Source: Bursaphelenchus xylophilus
Lineage: Eukaryota > Nematoda > Chromadorea > Rhabditida > Aphelenchoididae
Direction of reading: 5' to 3'
DNA length: 64,000 nt
NCBI GenBank assembly: GCA_904066235.2
Contig: CAJFCV020000005.1
Span: 6,009,501 to 6,073,500, forward strand
Within the stretch, counting starts at the first letter, position 1. Each line of letters opens with the position of its first letter. Shown here one piece after another: positions 49,984 to 61,738 of this stretch. Under the pieces are notes generated by a model. The model ran no database searches. It was not told the DNA's origin and saw only the letters and a program-made list of their open reading frames with translations. The position numbers and the translations under genes are program-made.

Positions 49984-51933
49984 TTACGATTGGTCAATAC
50001 TCATCTCCGGACTATTACTTGATGTTATTTTGTTAGTGTCGTTGCAGTTTGGTGCCCCAGGCAATGTGTGTAATGCCGTGCTGATAGTTGTATGCCATGC
50101 ATTTCTTGCCTTGATCTTGTATTGGATCAATTTCCCTTGCCAAAACAAGTACAATTCGAATACAAATATTGCTCCGGAGAGAATAAATCCTCCGGCTGCG
50201 ATGATTACAATCCCAAAGATGGACATCATAGCTGAAAGCTCTGATTTATATTTGTAAAGCAACTCACTCAGAGGTTTTCTTTTTTCATTCTCGACCTCAT
50301 TCTCAAGACAGATCTTGGTCCTTTTCTTTCGGGCCAATGGAATCGAGAATCCCTCGAGAAAATACTTGTGATGGGTCCTGCGAATAAAGTCCAGGTTCTG
50401 AAGAATGGCGTCATCGAATTCTGAGAGGATTCTGGAGTTCTTTGAAAACACAAAATGGGCCGTTTTCTCGTTCATTCCTTCGGCTACATAGGCCAGATCA
50501 CAGCGGTCCTTGGCCAAAAGAGCGGCGTAGGCATCTGCCTGGATAGGATATATGTATTTGCCAGTGGAAACCAGATCCAGGGCTTCTTTTATACTGCGGA
50601 CTGTCTTCACTTTGTTATCGGTAGTGATGTTTTTGAGGAGTTTCATATGGCCAGTAGTTACATTCGAATTCATCTCTTCGAAATACCTGAATTGAAAGAA
50701 TTAAATGCGGTTACTCTTACCAATGTCCCACATAATTGGTGACAAAAGAGTACTTCTTGTCCTTGACTTGTTCCAGAATATCATCTGCGTTACTGAACGG
50801 CGATCTGTCCATTGGTCGGAGTAATGATGACAATAATAAATTCTGATACATGTCCAGGAAAAGGCGACATTGCACCATGGAGAAGACAAGAATGGTCCAA
50901 TTCCCTGTAAATTTTACAAACAGGTCATTTCATGAATGCAGAAAGGAGGTACCTGCCACGGTAAAGTGATGGACGTTCAGAGGTTGATATAACTGAAGAC
51001 GGATCAATTTCCAGGTGGTCTAAAGAGATATGAGAGAAGGGGACGGGCCTTACCTCTAACGGAGAGAAGATTTCTCCTTTCCCGATCTCAATTTCAACTC
51101 GAGATAGGAAAATCATAAAGATAACTTGGACGAAAAACATGGCCAGATAGGCAGCCCAAGTTGTGTTTTCATAAGGACTGAACGCATTCCAAAGTCCTGA
51201 GGACAAATCATCGGTCGTCCTTTTTACAATGTAGATGGGGCGTACCTGAAATTGTTATTTATCAGTCCGTTCGCATAGTCGCTGGAATGATTTCGGCGAC
51301 GTGCACTGTGCAAGAAAACTCAGGGTGCGGGCGACAGCCCAAAAGGGCCTATTGCACTGTGCAAAAAGCCAACAATTGCACAGTGCAAAGTGAACTTTTG
51401 TTTTCGCGGAGTGCATGTCGGCGAAAACATTCCAGCGACTTTACGCACTGCCTAGTAAAAGTTCAACTGCTTTTGATTAACCTCTAAATTGTATTTTTTT
51501 TATCTTATTACCGATGTGACTGGATAAGAAAAGTCAAAGAATTCTCTTCTGGAATCGGTTTGCTGATAGAACATGCACACAGTGTCTGCGGAATTGTTGG
51601 CGATCATCCCCAGCACTCCATCCCATGTGTTATTTTTCTAACAATAAAAAATAGTCAAAACTACAGTAAACCTACGTAATTCCCCCAATTAATGTTCCCT
51701 CTATTGTATTCTAACAGAACAGGTTCCACTTCGTAGTGCAGGAACTCGGCCAAGTGCATTATAATCTGAATTTTTTAGTTATTAGCACCGTATTTTACCT
51801 CCACACACCAACCAGGAAAGGGGCATCGCAACGATGGCCTTAGGGTCGGAAATTGGATACAATTATCGAAAACATCCGGAGGGTTTCTTGGAAAAATCAC
51901 TTTTATTTTACGGTTCTCCACGGAAGAACCCAT
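49984..51933 (-). CDS. Ionotropic glutamate receptor-like channel (IR type, no ATD)
   Basis: Seven exons: 51933-51799, 51765-51676, 51637-51512, 51245-51054, 51019-50953, 50904-50721 and 50686-49984; 498 residues, all in phase. It has the core of an ionotropic receptor: S1 ligand-binding half (CVEIIMHLAEFLHYEVEPVL, WDGVLGMIANN, FDFSYPVTS), TM1 (AAYLAMFFVQVIFMIFL), a TM3-like segment (VQCRLFLDMYQNLLLSSLL), S2 (DDILEQVKDKKYSFVTNYVG) and TM4 (SIFGIVIIAAGGFILSGAI). The large amino-terminal domain is absent and the SYTANLAAF gate of true glutamate receptors is not present, so I class it with divergent nematode/insect IR-like receptors; the ligand is unknown. A MITE lies in the third intron. The start ATG 51933 gives no signal peptide, so a 5' exon may be missing. 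Confidence 0.75.
51261..51455. repeat. MITE, copy 2
   Basis: A 195 bp element in an intron of the IR-like gene. Terminal repeats: AGTCGCTGGAATG (from 51278) and CATTCCAGCGACTTTACG (to 51445). Several internal TTGCACTGTGCAA-like palindromic motifs. It shares ends and internal motifs with 37453-37608. No coding capacity. Confidence 0.75.
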
Positions 51934-52393
51934 TTCATGTTATAATACACCATAAAAGAGGGGCATCTTCAAGGAAAGTATGACAAAAATATTCCCAGGC
52001 ATATTGGATTTCAAATAAAACAAGGAAATGTGGAGGGAAACAAGAAAAATAAGAATAAAAAAGAGACGCAACAAGTAATCAGAATATCTAATTAATTTAA
52101 CGAGAATTACTCCAAGTGTGACACTAAGATTTTGATGACACTTAGCACCAATTTAGAGTAATTTTATCTAACAAAAAACATTTTTTTCGCGCGAGACTAT
52201 CAGAGATACGGTAAAAAATGTTTCTCTATCTGGATGCTCACCGCATTTCGCGTACTGTCTCGGCCGCAAAGATCGTTGAATATCTGGGCTGCTCCTGGAA
52301 AGGGCGAACTAAAACTTTCAGGAATTGATACCCCACACAAGATCAAAAAAAAATCTGAGCATTGCTTGGAAGACATCCTTGGTTGGAAAAGAT
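51934..52393. other. Gap between tandem minus-strand genes
   Basis: 3' region of the SLC4 gene and leader of the IR-like gene. A 61-codon plus-strand frame at 52234-52419 is not supported by splicing or domain. Confidence 0.4.
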
Positions 52394-54993
52394 TTAATGA
52401 ACTCCATCTAGAACGTTGAGATAATGGGGATCGATGACCTTAGGCACAATTAAATAATTGAAAGGGATGAATAAAAAGGTGATAACAGGGAAAGCCAACT
52501 CAACCGCCGGCCAGGGGGCATGGCCAACCACCACTAACACAACTAATTGTAAGAACTCGATGGTTGTGAACAGATGGACAATCTTCTGGGGTACCCGGCG
52601 GAGATAATGGAAAGGCGGATAAAGGCGCTGAAACGGGGATAAAAGAGATTTATTAGCTCAGACTTGCCTGCTCAGTGAACATCAATGACATCCTGTCCAC
52701 AAGCTCGTTCCCATCCATCGAAGTGATGGCTAAATAAATAAAAAGTCCATGGAAAACGGCAGTAGGGATTAATTTGAGGTAAGGAAGAAGGAAAAGGTAG
52801 GTCGGGATCATCAACAAATGGGCGAGGAGGGTGGCACAGCGGGTCTCGCGGTTTTTCACAATACTAAAAACAATCAGAATGTAAGTTGAAAGTACCTGCT
52901 GTCCATTCTTCCTTCAATTATTCTGTCTTCTACATCAGCCAACGCCTTTAAATGCATAAATGCCTGAGGCAATGCACCGTGCATCCAAGGGAGTCCCAAA
53001 ATGGAGAGGAAAATGTTCATGATGGCCACAATTACTAGATCCCAGTTGGAAGCAGACCCCTTCTTTAATTTGTTTTGATTATTATCCACAGTATTAGTCA
53101 CAATTAATTGATCCATAAAGAATAAAACGGCCAAAGGGATTCCCAAAAGGAAAGAGATTAGATGAGCGACGACTGATTGGTCCAGGAAAAAGGTGACTGT
53201 AATGGGAGGGTGATGGTCGTCATCATACGAGAAACTCTGCATTCGGATATCTTGGAAGAGTAAAAGGTAGATTAAAGAGATCAAAAGGACTCCAATTGGC
53301 AGCGAATAATCAGCCAGGAGTTCTCTTTTTAATCGACTCAAGTAACAGGAGACGCGGAAACGGTAAAAGAAGAAGCTGACGATGAAAGTGCCAAATAACA
53401 GAATCAAAAACATCAAACCACTCGATCTCGAACACGGCATTTGACCTGCGGACATATTACAATATGTGTCAATCTCGTACCTTCGTATTCAAGAGAACCA
53501 TCAAGGCATTGAGGCGGGTGATTAATAAGGGCAGCGAACAGAGCCTTACAACTCCGGATGATCAAAGCCAAGGAAATAAAAAGGCCAAACAACTCTTCCA
53601 ATGACCTTAAAGCAATAAAATAAGTTCCAGAACGACTGCTCCTACCGTCTGGCATATTTCATAAGTTTTGAGAACTCCAAAATTGCCGATACAATCAAGA
53701 AAAAGGAGCACCAGATCCCGGTCATGGTGTATATCTTGAAGAAATCGAGATTATACTGAAGAGAGAGTTGCTGGATGACCTCGATGTAGATACTGATCGG
53801 GGCTGTACTCAACATGACCAGAAACAATTGGCCCCCGAGCAGACCGAACCAGAGTCCCCCGATGATTTGACTTAGGATTTCTTTTTTCACATCTAACCAT
53901 AATCAATGATGTCTATTACGAATCTCCTTACTTATTTTTCCATTCGTATTTTGATCATTTAACATGCCCAAGGCAATGGCCGTAGGCAAAACTGAGAAAT
54001 AAAGGAAGACAGCGGCACTGAGCGTCTTCTGAACATCCCGGGCATTTCGGATTCCTAATTTGTCATCATTAATTTGAAAAATTTAAAAAATAATCGAATC
54101 TACTGTATTACCGTCCAAGTAATCATCCTTGTAGCACTTCCACCGTCTTCTGAAGTCATCTCTGATTCCTTTTCCCGGCCACCATTCCTCTTCTTCCCCC
54201 TTTATTTCATCTTTTTCTTTCTTATTTTCCTCCAATTCATTACTAATATTAATTAATTCTTCTTTAAAATCTCCTTCCGTTTGAATTTGAGACAGCCTCA
54301 AACGATTTTGCGGAAATGCAAAGACCGTTGCAAACGACTTGGAGGTCTCCAACGAACTTTTAGATGGCTTTTCAGCATTTGATGACAATATTAAGATGAC
54401 GAAAGTAACCTCTTCAAGGGAAGGGCCAAAGTTTACAGGGTGTTTTAGCCGAGTAATCGAGAGTTTACGGCCCGTAATTCCATTTACATCAGTACTAAAA
54501 TAGAGCTAGGTTCATTTAAAATTATGAACTTACTATAGTAACAGCCAATTCTGATCCAGAAAGGAGTCAGATCCAGATATTTGAATACTCTGTAATCGAC
54601 TCGTAATGAAAGTGACTGTAAATTAAACAATTTTAAAGTTATTTTTACAAACATACCATCGAAATTAGAGCAATCATCTACGCTAAACAGACTTCCGAAA
54701 ACCTCCGCCTTTTGTTGATTTCCCAGAGAGATCGAATCCAGCATACTGTAACAATAAAGGCACCGCAGTATACAACTTTACCGGTTAATGATCACCTCCA
54801 GATTGGTCTCATCCAGATCCAAAATAATGGCCCCATCTCTGGCCAAACAATTCACATCTTTTTTGGCCCGGAATTCGTTTTTAAAACATTTTAAATCAAT
54901 TATTTGGGACTCAAACTTAAGTAGTGTGACATGGCTACTGCCTACTGCATTATCCACACCCCCGGCTTCCAGGGAATTTAGAACCGACGCCAT
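52394..54993 (-). CDS. SLC4 family anion (bicarbonate) transporter
   Basis: Ten exons: 54993-54782, 54745-54657, 54615-54534, 54494-54112, 54054-53932, 53892-53646, 53605-53481, 53445-52896, 52863-52668 and 52627-52394; 746 residues, all in phase. It is a multi-pass plasma-membrane exchanger of the band 3/bicarbonate transporter family (worm abts group). The N-terminal cytoplasmic domain ends with HPVNFGPSLEEVTF. The hallmark before TM1, GKGIRDDFRRRWKCYKDDYL, is clear. TM segments follow, among them GGLWFGLLGGQLFLVMLSTA and SILGLPWMHGALPQAFMHL (family motif LPWxxAxxPxxxxH), and NRETRCATLLAHLL with PTAVFHGLFIYLAITSM. The last exon gives a C-terminal hydrophobic hairpin. It is shorter than vertebrate members (900-1200) because the cytoplasmic head is reduced. 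The last intron uses a GC donor (CAG|GCAAGT). Confidence 0.9.
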
Positions 54994-55080
54994 TTTTGAA
55001 TGAATCAAGCAATAGAAGGTCAGGGTTTTCAAAATTCTTTATTTAATCCGATTAAAAACATTCAAATTCAGATTCCACTT

Positions 55081-55295
55081 TCATTTCATCGTTTTTGCAT
55101 CAAAAGTATTCGTATTCAAGAGGAAATTCCCCAGGATCTGGTGACGATAGGCGTTCCCGTCTGGCAGATTGGCTGTGTATAAGCCCAAAATAAGGTTAAA
55201 ATTAGTCTAATTTTCGTAGTTAAATTACACTTACCATACATTGGCCAGGCTGTGATCAGTTGAATAAAGGCCAGAAACAATACAATTACTCTCAT
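55081..55295 (-). CDS. Small secreted peptide, possible neuropeptide
   Basis: Two exons, 55295-55235 and 55172-55081 (ATG|GTAAGT and ACACAG|CC), encode 50 residues. The first 17 (MRVIVLFLAFIQLITAW) are a strong signal peptide. The mature part is about 33 residues, starts PMYANLPDG and ends KTMK, with no cysteine and no dibasic site. I recognise no known neuropeptide family. It lies 201 bp after the glycosyltransferase and 87 bp before the SLC4 gene, all minus strand; these spacings suit a nematode operon, though no clear trans-splice acceptor is visible before the SLC4 ATG. Structure is well supported; function is unknown. Confidence 0.65.
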
Positions 55296-55496
55296 TCTAC
55301 AGTAATCCGAGTACAAGCAACTGTTCAAAGAGCGGAGTAATCTACTGAAAGCCCTTTACAATAAGTGTGGGGGTTTTCGCTCGAATTCGTCAACTTTTTG
55401 GCCCCAGCTGGGCGGTCGTTACTATTAATCGAGGCTTCTGAGGAAAGGAGTTACTTTATTACCCGTTTTATTTATAACCCAAACAAGTCGGGGGAT

Positions 55497-56959
55497 CTAT
55501 GGCACAAATTTGGGACATTTATTTTTGGTTGAGGGATACTGTAGGTCAAGGCGTTTTACAAAATCATCGACAATCTGAAAAAATATGATATCCAGAAAAA
55601 GCATGGATAAGATTACCTGCCGATAACCACTCTTCCAGACCTTCTTCTTTACCGCCAATTCATTGGGACTTTCTTTTTTTTTGATCCCCACATGAATAGT
55701 GAATAAATCATAAACAATCGCGAATCTGAAGCCGGCTCTGCACATCTCCGAGCACAAATGAGTATTGGAACTCATTCGAAAAGGAAAAGATTCATCGTGG
55801 AGAGGAACTTCTGAATTCAGACCAACAAACTGAGGCTCCCATCGAGGATTTGGATAATCCATTATCTGAAACGATGAGATTACGCTGTCTGTTAATAGTA
55901 GTACGATTTGCAGTGAACTTACCCTCTGAACAGAAGTGTTATTCAAATCTTCTTTGTGATTAAACCAAGCATCTATATTTGGAATGGCATGCCCGACCTG
56001 GTAGAAATATCTGTGAAAGACTACTGCTTTTCCCCTGTTGTAAAGTAGCTGTAATTCGTTCTTTGTTTTCGGTAGTTTAAGTCCGTTTTCCACTTCAAAT
56101 CGTCGATGAACCAACGCCAACTTCTCTTTGCTGCTTAAATATTTAATTTGGTTATGAGTTATTGTAATCTCCTTACTTAATCAACTTCTCCATGGCCAGC
56201 TTTCTCATCCTGTGTTCATAGTTTGTAACAAAGTAGTTCTCGATATCTCCGGAGATAAATAATTTAGTTTTGGACCCTTTTCGGGCAATATTCCTCGCAA
56301 CATTAATCGGATATATCGAATCCACATCAGAATATGTCCCTCTCGTCTCTGCTGTTGTTATAGTAATATCCCCACACGCGGTCGTATTCGTCGGATTCCT
56401 GTAGAATAAATGGATCCCCACGATTCCAGAGGACTTTGCTGTTTCCAGAGTTTCCAATTTGGAAAGCACTAACTGAAAAAAATAAAGTAATCTTATATTG
56501 TAATCAAAAATACTTGCCTTCGTGTTCTTAATAAAGTCGTTTTCGTCGGGATAATCGATAAAAATAGCCAAGGAAATGGCCCCGGTCCAAGAATCTATCT
56601 GAAATGGACGAGAATTTAATTTAATTTAAAGCGAAACTTACATGTTTCTCTAAATATTGTACATAATCTATTGTGGAATGGACAACGAATGTGATCCTAT
56701 CCTTAAGATGATCTGAGGGCGTCCAGAAATCATATAAAACACAGAATTCTTTATTAGAATATTGAGAAAACTTGAGAAAAATAGTCTCTGGACTGTCAGA
56801 AAATGTAACTGTAGCTATCTGAACATAGAGATTAATAAGGTTTTATCAAGTCATACTGAGACTTACAGTAGACTTGGAAAGATTGAAAGAATTGAAGGAG
56901 ATGGTGGTCAGCATTAAAAGGCCACTAATCACGCAGATTACCCGCTTCAGAAGAATCAT
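55497..56959 (-). CDS. Glycosyltransferase family 49 (LARGE/B4GAT1-like)
   Basis: Seven exons: 56959-56867, 56818-56642, 56598-56518, 56472-56177, 56133-55923, 55865-55617 and 55574-55497; 394 residues, all in phase. It is a type II Golgi protein: a basic start (MILLKR), then a membrane anchor (VICVISGLLMLTTISFNSF), then a lumenal catalytic domain. Family signature near the C-terminus: PLHDESFPFRMSSNTHLCSEMC followed by RAGFRFAIVYDLFTIHVGIK, as in B4GAT1 and the second domain of LARGE, which build the glucuronic acid/xylose matriglycan on dystroglycan-type proteins. Earlier parts (AISLAIFIDYPDENDF, NVARNIARKG) match the GT49 nucleotide-binding region, but the metal-binding DxD is not obvious. 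The third intron has a GC donor (AAG|GCAAGT). First gene of a tight minus-strand cluster. Confidence 0.82.
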
Positions 56960-58083
56960 CGCCAAAGCATTCTGTTCTAAACAGTAATCGTAAGAGCACT
57001 CAATAATATTGTAAAGGTAATCAAGATTAAGCTCGGATAAAACGGAGAAAAGGGACAAAAAGGAAATATTAATTACAATAAATAATTTTAAATAAAATCG
57101 GGCAACTGTAAATTGAGATTTGAAAACGATGACATAGAATGACGATGCATCATTCTATGTCATTCGCTATGCTGTGCTATGCAATTTTAATCATTTTTCG
57201 GAATAAAATTGGAAAATTGCATCGATGAAAAAAATCGGCGAAATTCTTTTTGTGAACGTTTCAAAAGTGTGGCTGCCGATCTAAAACAATAAAATGAAGC
57301 CTTCGCACCCTTAAAGACCTTAAAGACTCTGAACTCTCTTACGAAGAGAAAAGCAGATTATCAGAAAAAAATCATAAAAAAGACCCACATGATTACAATA
57401 TTTCTACCTTCTCCAATCCAAAAAAGATTTATTAAATTATAAATAATATTGTTAACTATGAAAAAATGATTGCAAGGTCAAGAGATTACTTTGTTTTAAT
57501 TTTTGAAAAACCCTTTTCTGAGATAAAGAGCGGAGGTAAAAATAAAAAGTGAAAGTAATGGGAGAAAGTAATCAGTCGATGAAGCGTTTCTTTGGAGAGA
57601 AACCCCTCCGAACAGGTCTTGTCCCTTCCTTCCCTCAAAAGGAGTTTATTATTCTTGTTATTCGAATTATTCAATTAAGAGCTCCTTTTCCTTTTTCCAT
57701 CCATCACCAAGGAGAATATTATCCTCTTCGAATACAAGCAAACTCTCCACGTTTGATGAATTATTCAGTCCGGAATACGATCTGTATGCATGCATCTTCA
57801 CGTATAAGGAAACGCCCAAAAACAAGAATGTTTTTTGGAAAAACGGGATGCTGCCGATCTTAAATGTCTCAAATCATATTCAGAAACAAAAAACAGTAGA
57901 ACTTATAAACTCAGCTCAGCATGCTGCAAACCAAATTTAAGGAAAATTTGAATTTTCGATTTCCGCAATTAACCAAAATCGCTTTGGGACACAAAAAAAC
58001 ACTGTAAGAAACCGAAGAAAACCCGGCGGATTTCGACAAAAAAAGCTTTTGAATTGTAGAAACAGGATCTTTACTATTACGTG
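56960..58083. other. Divergent upstream region; no firm gene
   Basis: Lies between the glycosyltransferase (minus) and eIF4E copy B (plus). A plus-strand frame at 57549-57863 and an overlapping minus-strand frame at 57486-57674 are open but have no ATG with splice or domain support. One short hairpin is noted separately. Confidence 0.4.
57129..57163. repeat. Perfect 13-bp hairpin
   Basis: ATGACATAGAATG and CATTCTATGTCAT are perfect inverted repeats around a 9-nt loop. It could be a structured RNA, a terminator-like element or a transposon footprint. Nothing else identifies it. Confidence 0.5.
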
Positions 58084-59035
58084 ATGGGACAGCCAGGAGC
58101 TGGAGATGATGGAATGCCGGGAGCTGCTGTCCTCAAGGAGAAGATCACCGATTCCCCGGACAAGGAGAACACAGTGAAGGCTTCTAAGGACAACTCCGAT
58201 GAATCCAAGAATAAGGTGAGATCAATTCATTACGTTTTAATTTGAGGAAAACAATTAGTTTTACTTGAACACCTTCGCATGAATAATATAATTGAAGATT
58301 TTCTAAAAGAACGGTTATGGTAAACTTTGTTTGTAGAAGGTCGAACGTCCACTCCACAGTCGTCATATGCTTCAACACAAATGGGCCTTTTGGTTCTTGA
58401 AGGGAGATCGGACCAAGAATTGGGAAGATTGTCTGAAACAAGTTGTTGTTATTGACAGTGTCGAACTCTTCTGGCGGTAAGTGCTTTTTATTCGGTTCGT
58501 ATGTCTTTAGCTTCTACATCCAGATAATGCCAGCCAGTTGTCTTTCCTTCGGGAGTGACTACTATCTCTTCAAGGAGGGAGTCAAACCGATGTGGGAAGA
58601 TCCCCATAATGTGAATGGCGGAAGATGGCTGGTTGTGGTTGACAAGCAGCAGAGACACACCAAATTGGATGAGCTTTGGTTGGAGTTGATGATGGCTGTT
58701 ATTGGAGAACAGTTCAAAGGAAATGGAAAGTATATTTGTGGAGCGGCGGTCAACTTGAGACAAAAAGGCGACAAGGTATGGGTAGTATAATAGATGTTTT
58801 AAATTTGTAGGTTGCTTTGTGGACGTCTGATGCAAGCTTGGATGATGTGAACCGCAAGATTGGCATCACCGTGAAAAATAAGTTGGGAATGGAGGACAAT
58901 ATCCGGTATGAAGTCCATAAAGATGCATCTGCCAGAACCGGATCAATGGTCCGTCCAAAGATTGTGTTGTCTAAGGAGAACAGGGACAACACATCTTCCA
59001 AGGAAAAGAAGTCTGAAGTTCCGACTACTCCCTAA
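58084..59035 (+). CDS. EIF4E: Translation initiation factor eIF4E, copy B
   Basis: Four exons: 58084-58215, 58337-58476, 58511-58775 and 58811-59035; 253 residues. The cap-binding residues are kept (KNWEDC, PMWED, ALWTS). By eye most positions of the core match copy A (11606-12364); intron positions are the same and the third exon is 265 nt in both, so the two are paralogs. Differences lie where partners bind: the dorsal motif HPLQ reads HMLQ and VEDFW reads VELFW, although the key Trp stays. The N-terminal extension is 44 residues, Gly-rich then Lys/Glu/Asp-rich (QPGAGDDGMPGAAV), against 10 in copy A. AATAAA at 59079 is a likely polyadenylation signal. Nematodes often split eIF4E work between germline and soma, which is a possible role here. 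Confidence 0.93.
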
Positions 59036-59938
59036 AGTATGTCGTTTATATTGTTATATCTTCTGTTGATATCCGAATAAAGTGTATGTAGTTGAAGTTG
59101 GTTCTTGTCATAATAAAAGCAGTGGGTAACTGGGCCGGTGCGTTATTTTTTTATTTTCTGTTAATTTAGTGTATGGTTCCGAGGAACGCTTGTAAAAATC
59201 ATCAGAAATCACCAGGGAAAATGTTTCGGCGAGGTCATGGTTTTAGTCAGGAAGACAATTTTTCAATCTGACGTCAGATTGCGTCATATGCCCTCATTTT
59301 GGCAAAATTGAAAATTCTGATGTACGAAGCTTTCAGACGCAAGTTAAACATATACTATGATGAATGCCGTTTATATTAGTCGTAACTAGTTTTACTGCTT
59401 ATTTCATCAGTCGTTTTGGCGAGAAGGGGCCATTTAGTTCCTAAAAATTTTAAATTCCTACGAGGTTTTTTTTTTGTGAAAATTGACAAAAATTTCCAAA
59501 AAAGCTCAATCTGACATTTAAAGTGACAGAACAATTTGACATAACAACCCTAGTGTTTATAAAATATTTATTTAGTTACAATTCGAATTAAGGACGGTTG
59601 ATATTTTACATTATTACATCTGGTGACTATGGAATGCGATCTAGATGATGCATTTGTTGACATGTTTAAGTTGCTTTTAGTAGTTACTACTCACTCTAGG
59701 TCGAGCTAATAGATGAGCGGGTCTAGATAAACGGAATTTCCTAATAAGCAAAAGGATTAATAGGAGGAGGTATCTGTGGTTATCCAAATACAAAAAAGGA
59801 ATCTTTGATCGCTAACTCTTACGCAATGTTCACTTAATGCCCTCAGGATGTGGCAGTGAGAATTGCGTAAGAGTAACCGGGTTCTTAATGTGAACACAGA
59901 TACGATAACAATCTGTTATAGACATGATATTGTTGTTC
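59036..59938. other. Gap between convergent genes
   Basis: No gene seen. A 13-bp perfect inverted repeat (ACTCTTACGCAAT at 59815-59827 and its complement at 59862-59874) encloses 34 bp near the end and could form a hairpin in the 3' UTR of the kinase gene on the minus strand. The rest is AT-rich. Confidence 0.45.
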
Positions 59939-61213
59939 TCAGGCGGGATTTCCATTATCCTTTCCGTTGACAGTCTGGACCATTCGATCTAACTTATCGC
60001 ACAGCCCATTCATGGCTACAGTAGTGTCTTCTGGGTTTTTAGATGATCCTTCGATGGCTTCTCCATCAGATTCTTCAGATTCATATTCCCAATCGAACAG
60101 TTGATCAGCTTTGATGTCATTGTTTTTCATAGCCAATTGAATTAGATCCCGGAGGAAAGTGTAATCCGGATGACTCAGGTATCCGAGCCCATCGATGTAC
60201 TTCATAATCCGCCGGAATTCCGTCTAAATTGACATTTTGTTTCCATCAATTTTTACTTACCCTTGGACAATATTGTAGAAGTTCGGCGGTTCCTTCAGAG
60301 GTTCTTGCGAGCTCTTTGGCCTTCTTGGCCATCTCTCGTTCCCTCTTTTTGTATATACTCCAGGGTAATTCTCCAGTCAGGAACTCCACCAACACATAAA
60401 ACCAGCTCTCGAGATCATCCCGAGGCGACTGTTCGATGCCATTGTGAGCATTCAGAGAGGCGTAACGTTGTGTTCCTCGGAATTGGACCTGGTCACGAGC
60501 CGGTTTGATGTCGCCGTTCTTTGATTTGTATTGCCGGCAGAGCCCGAAGTCGATCATATACACATTCCATTCGCCCATTTCGTAGTTGACGGCGAAATTG
60601 GACGGCTTGAAATTTTTTTTGATAAGGTTATATCTGGACGCTATGCCTACCTTAACATCCCTGTGCACAAATCCAATGGAATGGATCTCTTCTAAGGCAC
60701 TCAACATCTCCAATCCTAGCCTCAAGGCAGTTGGTGCTGAGAAACGGTTGGCTTGGAATTCTTGTCGAAGTTTGTCCAGGTTTGGTCCCAGCTGAAATCA
60801 TCATGAAAATGGTGGAAAGGATAGGCTCACCATTTGCATTATCATGAACTTAAAGTGACCTTCGATCTTTCCTCGGTCGATTAGTTGACAAAAATGGGCG
60901 AGTTTAGCTTTATTTGCTTCCTTAAGAACGTTGTAATCCATGTTTAATCCATGGAAGTGGGTATCGGACACTTCCAACTTGGCCGCGAAATGTTTTCCAT
61001 CTCCTCGCCGAAGAACCTATAAATTAATATTGAAAAGCCAAGAGTGTTTTAACTTACCTCATAGACAGCCCCATAACGCCCTGAGGCGATTTTCCTGCCG
61101 ACAGAATAGACGTTCTCCTGACCTCGGATCACATTATTCGTGTGAGGCAGCTTCTCCGTGACAAATGACGAGGCCTCGGAGGATGACCGTTCCAGACTGG
61201 GGTCCCTAGACAT
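59939..61213 (-). CDS. TTBK/CK1-like protein kinase
   Basis: Five exons: 61213-61058, 61016-60831, 60791-60651, 60605-60261 and 60223-59939; 370 residues, all in phase. It belongs to the tau-tubulin kinase branch of the casein kinase 1 group, strongly expanded in nematodes and often sperm-enriched. Motifs: glycine loop ASGRYGAVYE, FAAKLE lysine, HRDVKPSNFAV (TTBK form of the catalytic loop, split by an intron after Lys), DFGLCRQY, FRGTQRYASLNAH and RDDLESWFYVLVEFL. All catalytic residues are present, so an active Ser/Thr kinase is expected. After the kinase comes a short acidic tail (EYESEESDGEAIEGS). The N-terminal ~35 residues are Ser-rich. Nearly full family-typical length for the nematode TTBK-like proteins (300-400). 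Confidence 0.9.
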
Positions 61214-61738
61214 CTAGGATTGCGCAACGTCTGTTGGATCTAGAGTTTATTCGAATTCAAACATTTCTTTGCCCTTCGAGAGGAAAACAAATAAGATATA
61301 ATCAAGGTCAGGATAGACACATCACCGCCTGGGAACGGCCAAAACAGCTGGGGTGGGGCGATTGATGGACTCTGAATCGGATATTTTGGGGACACGTGCG
61401 GGGGGCCAAGCTCGAAAACCCTTGTCCTACAAAAAACAAACTTCCACTAGGAACACGTCGGTCCGATAGGGAAGATTGTTGACAAAGTCATGAGACCTCT
61501 GAACAGTTGTTCTTATCCTTCCTCTCGTTCTGACGCACGGCCGAGAAAAAAGGATATCATCTGGCTCTGATTTTGAACAAAAAGAAGAAGAAAACATCGG
61601 ACACAGACTTTCCAGAGCTGATCCGAATATCCATAGCAAGATGACAGTTTTTGGAGCAGACCAAAGATAGGATGACTTGGGTTCTGATATGATCTTCAAT
61701 GAGATAAGAGTGGGGTTGCTGTATTTATTTCATAACAA
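61214..61738. other. Gap between tandem minus-strand genes
   Basis: 3' region of CWF19L1 and 5' region of the TTBK-like kinase. The minus-strand frame 61427-61699 has no supporting splice sites or domain. Confidence 0.4.

Noticed and set aside
57486..57863. Plus-strand 104-codon and minus-strand 62-codon frames
   Set aside because: The plus frame begins with a non-ATG codon and neither shows family similarity or exon context; left as non-coding.
61427..61699. Minus-strand frame with Ser/Arg-rich sequence
   Set aside because: No in-phase link to CWF19L1 or the kinase gene, and no conserved domain.
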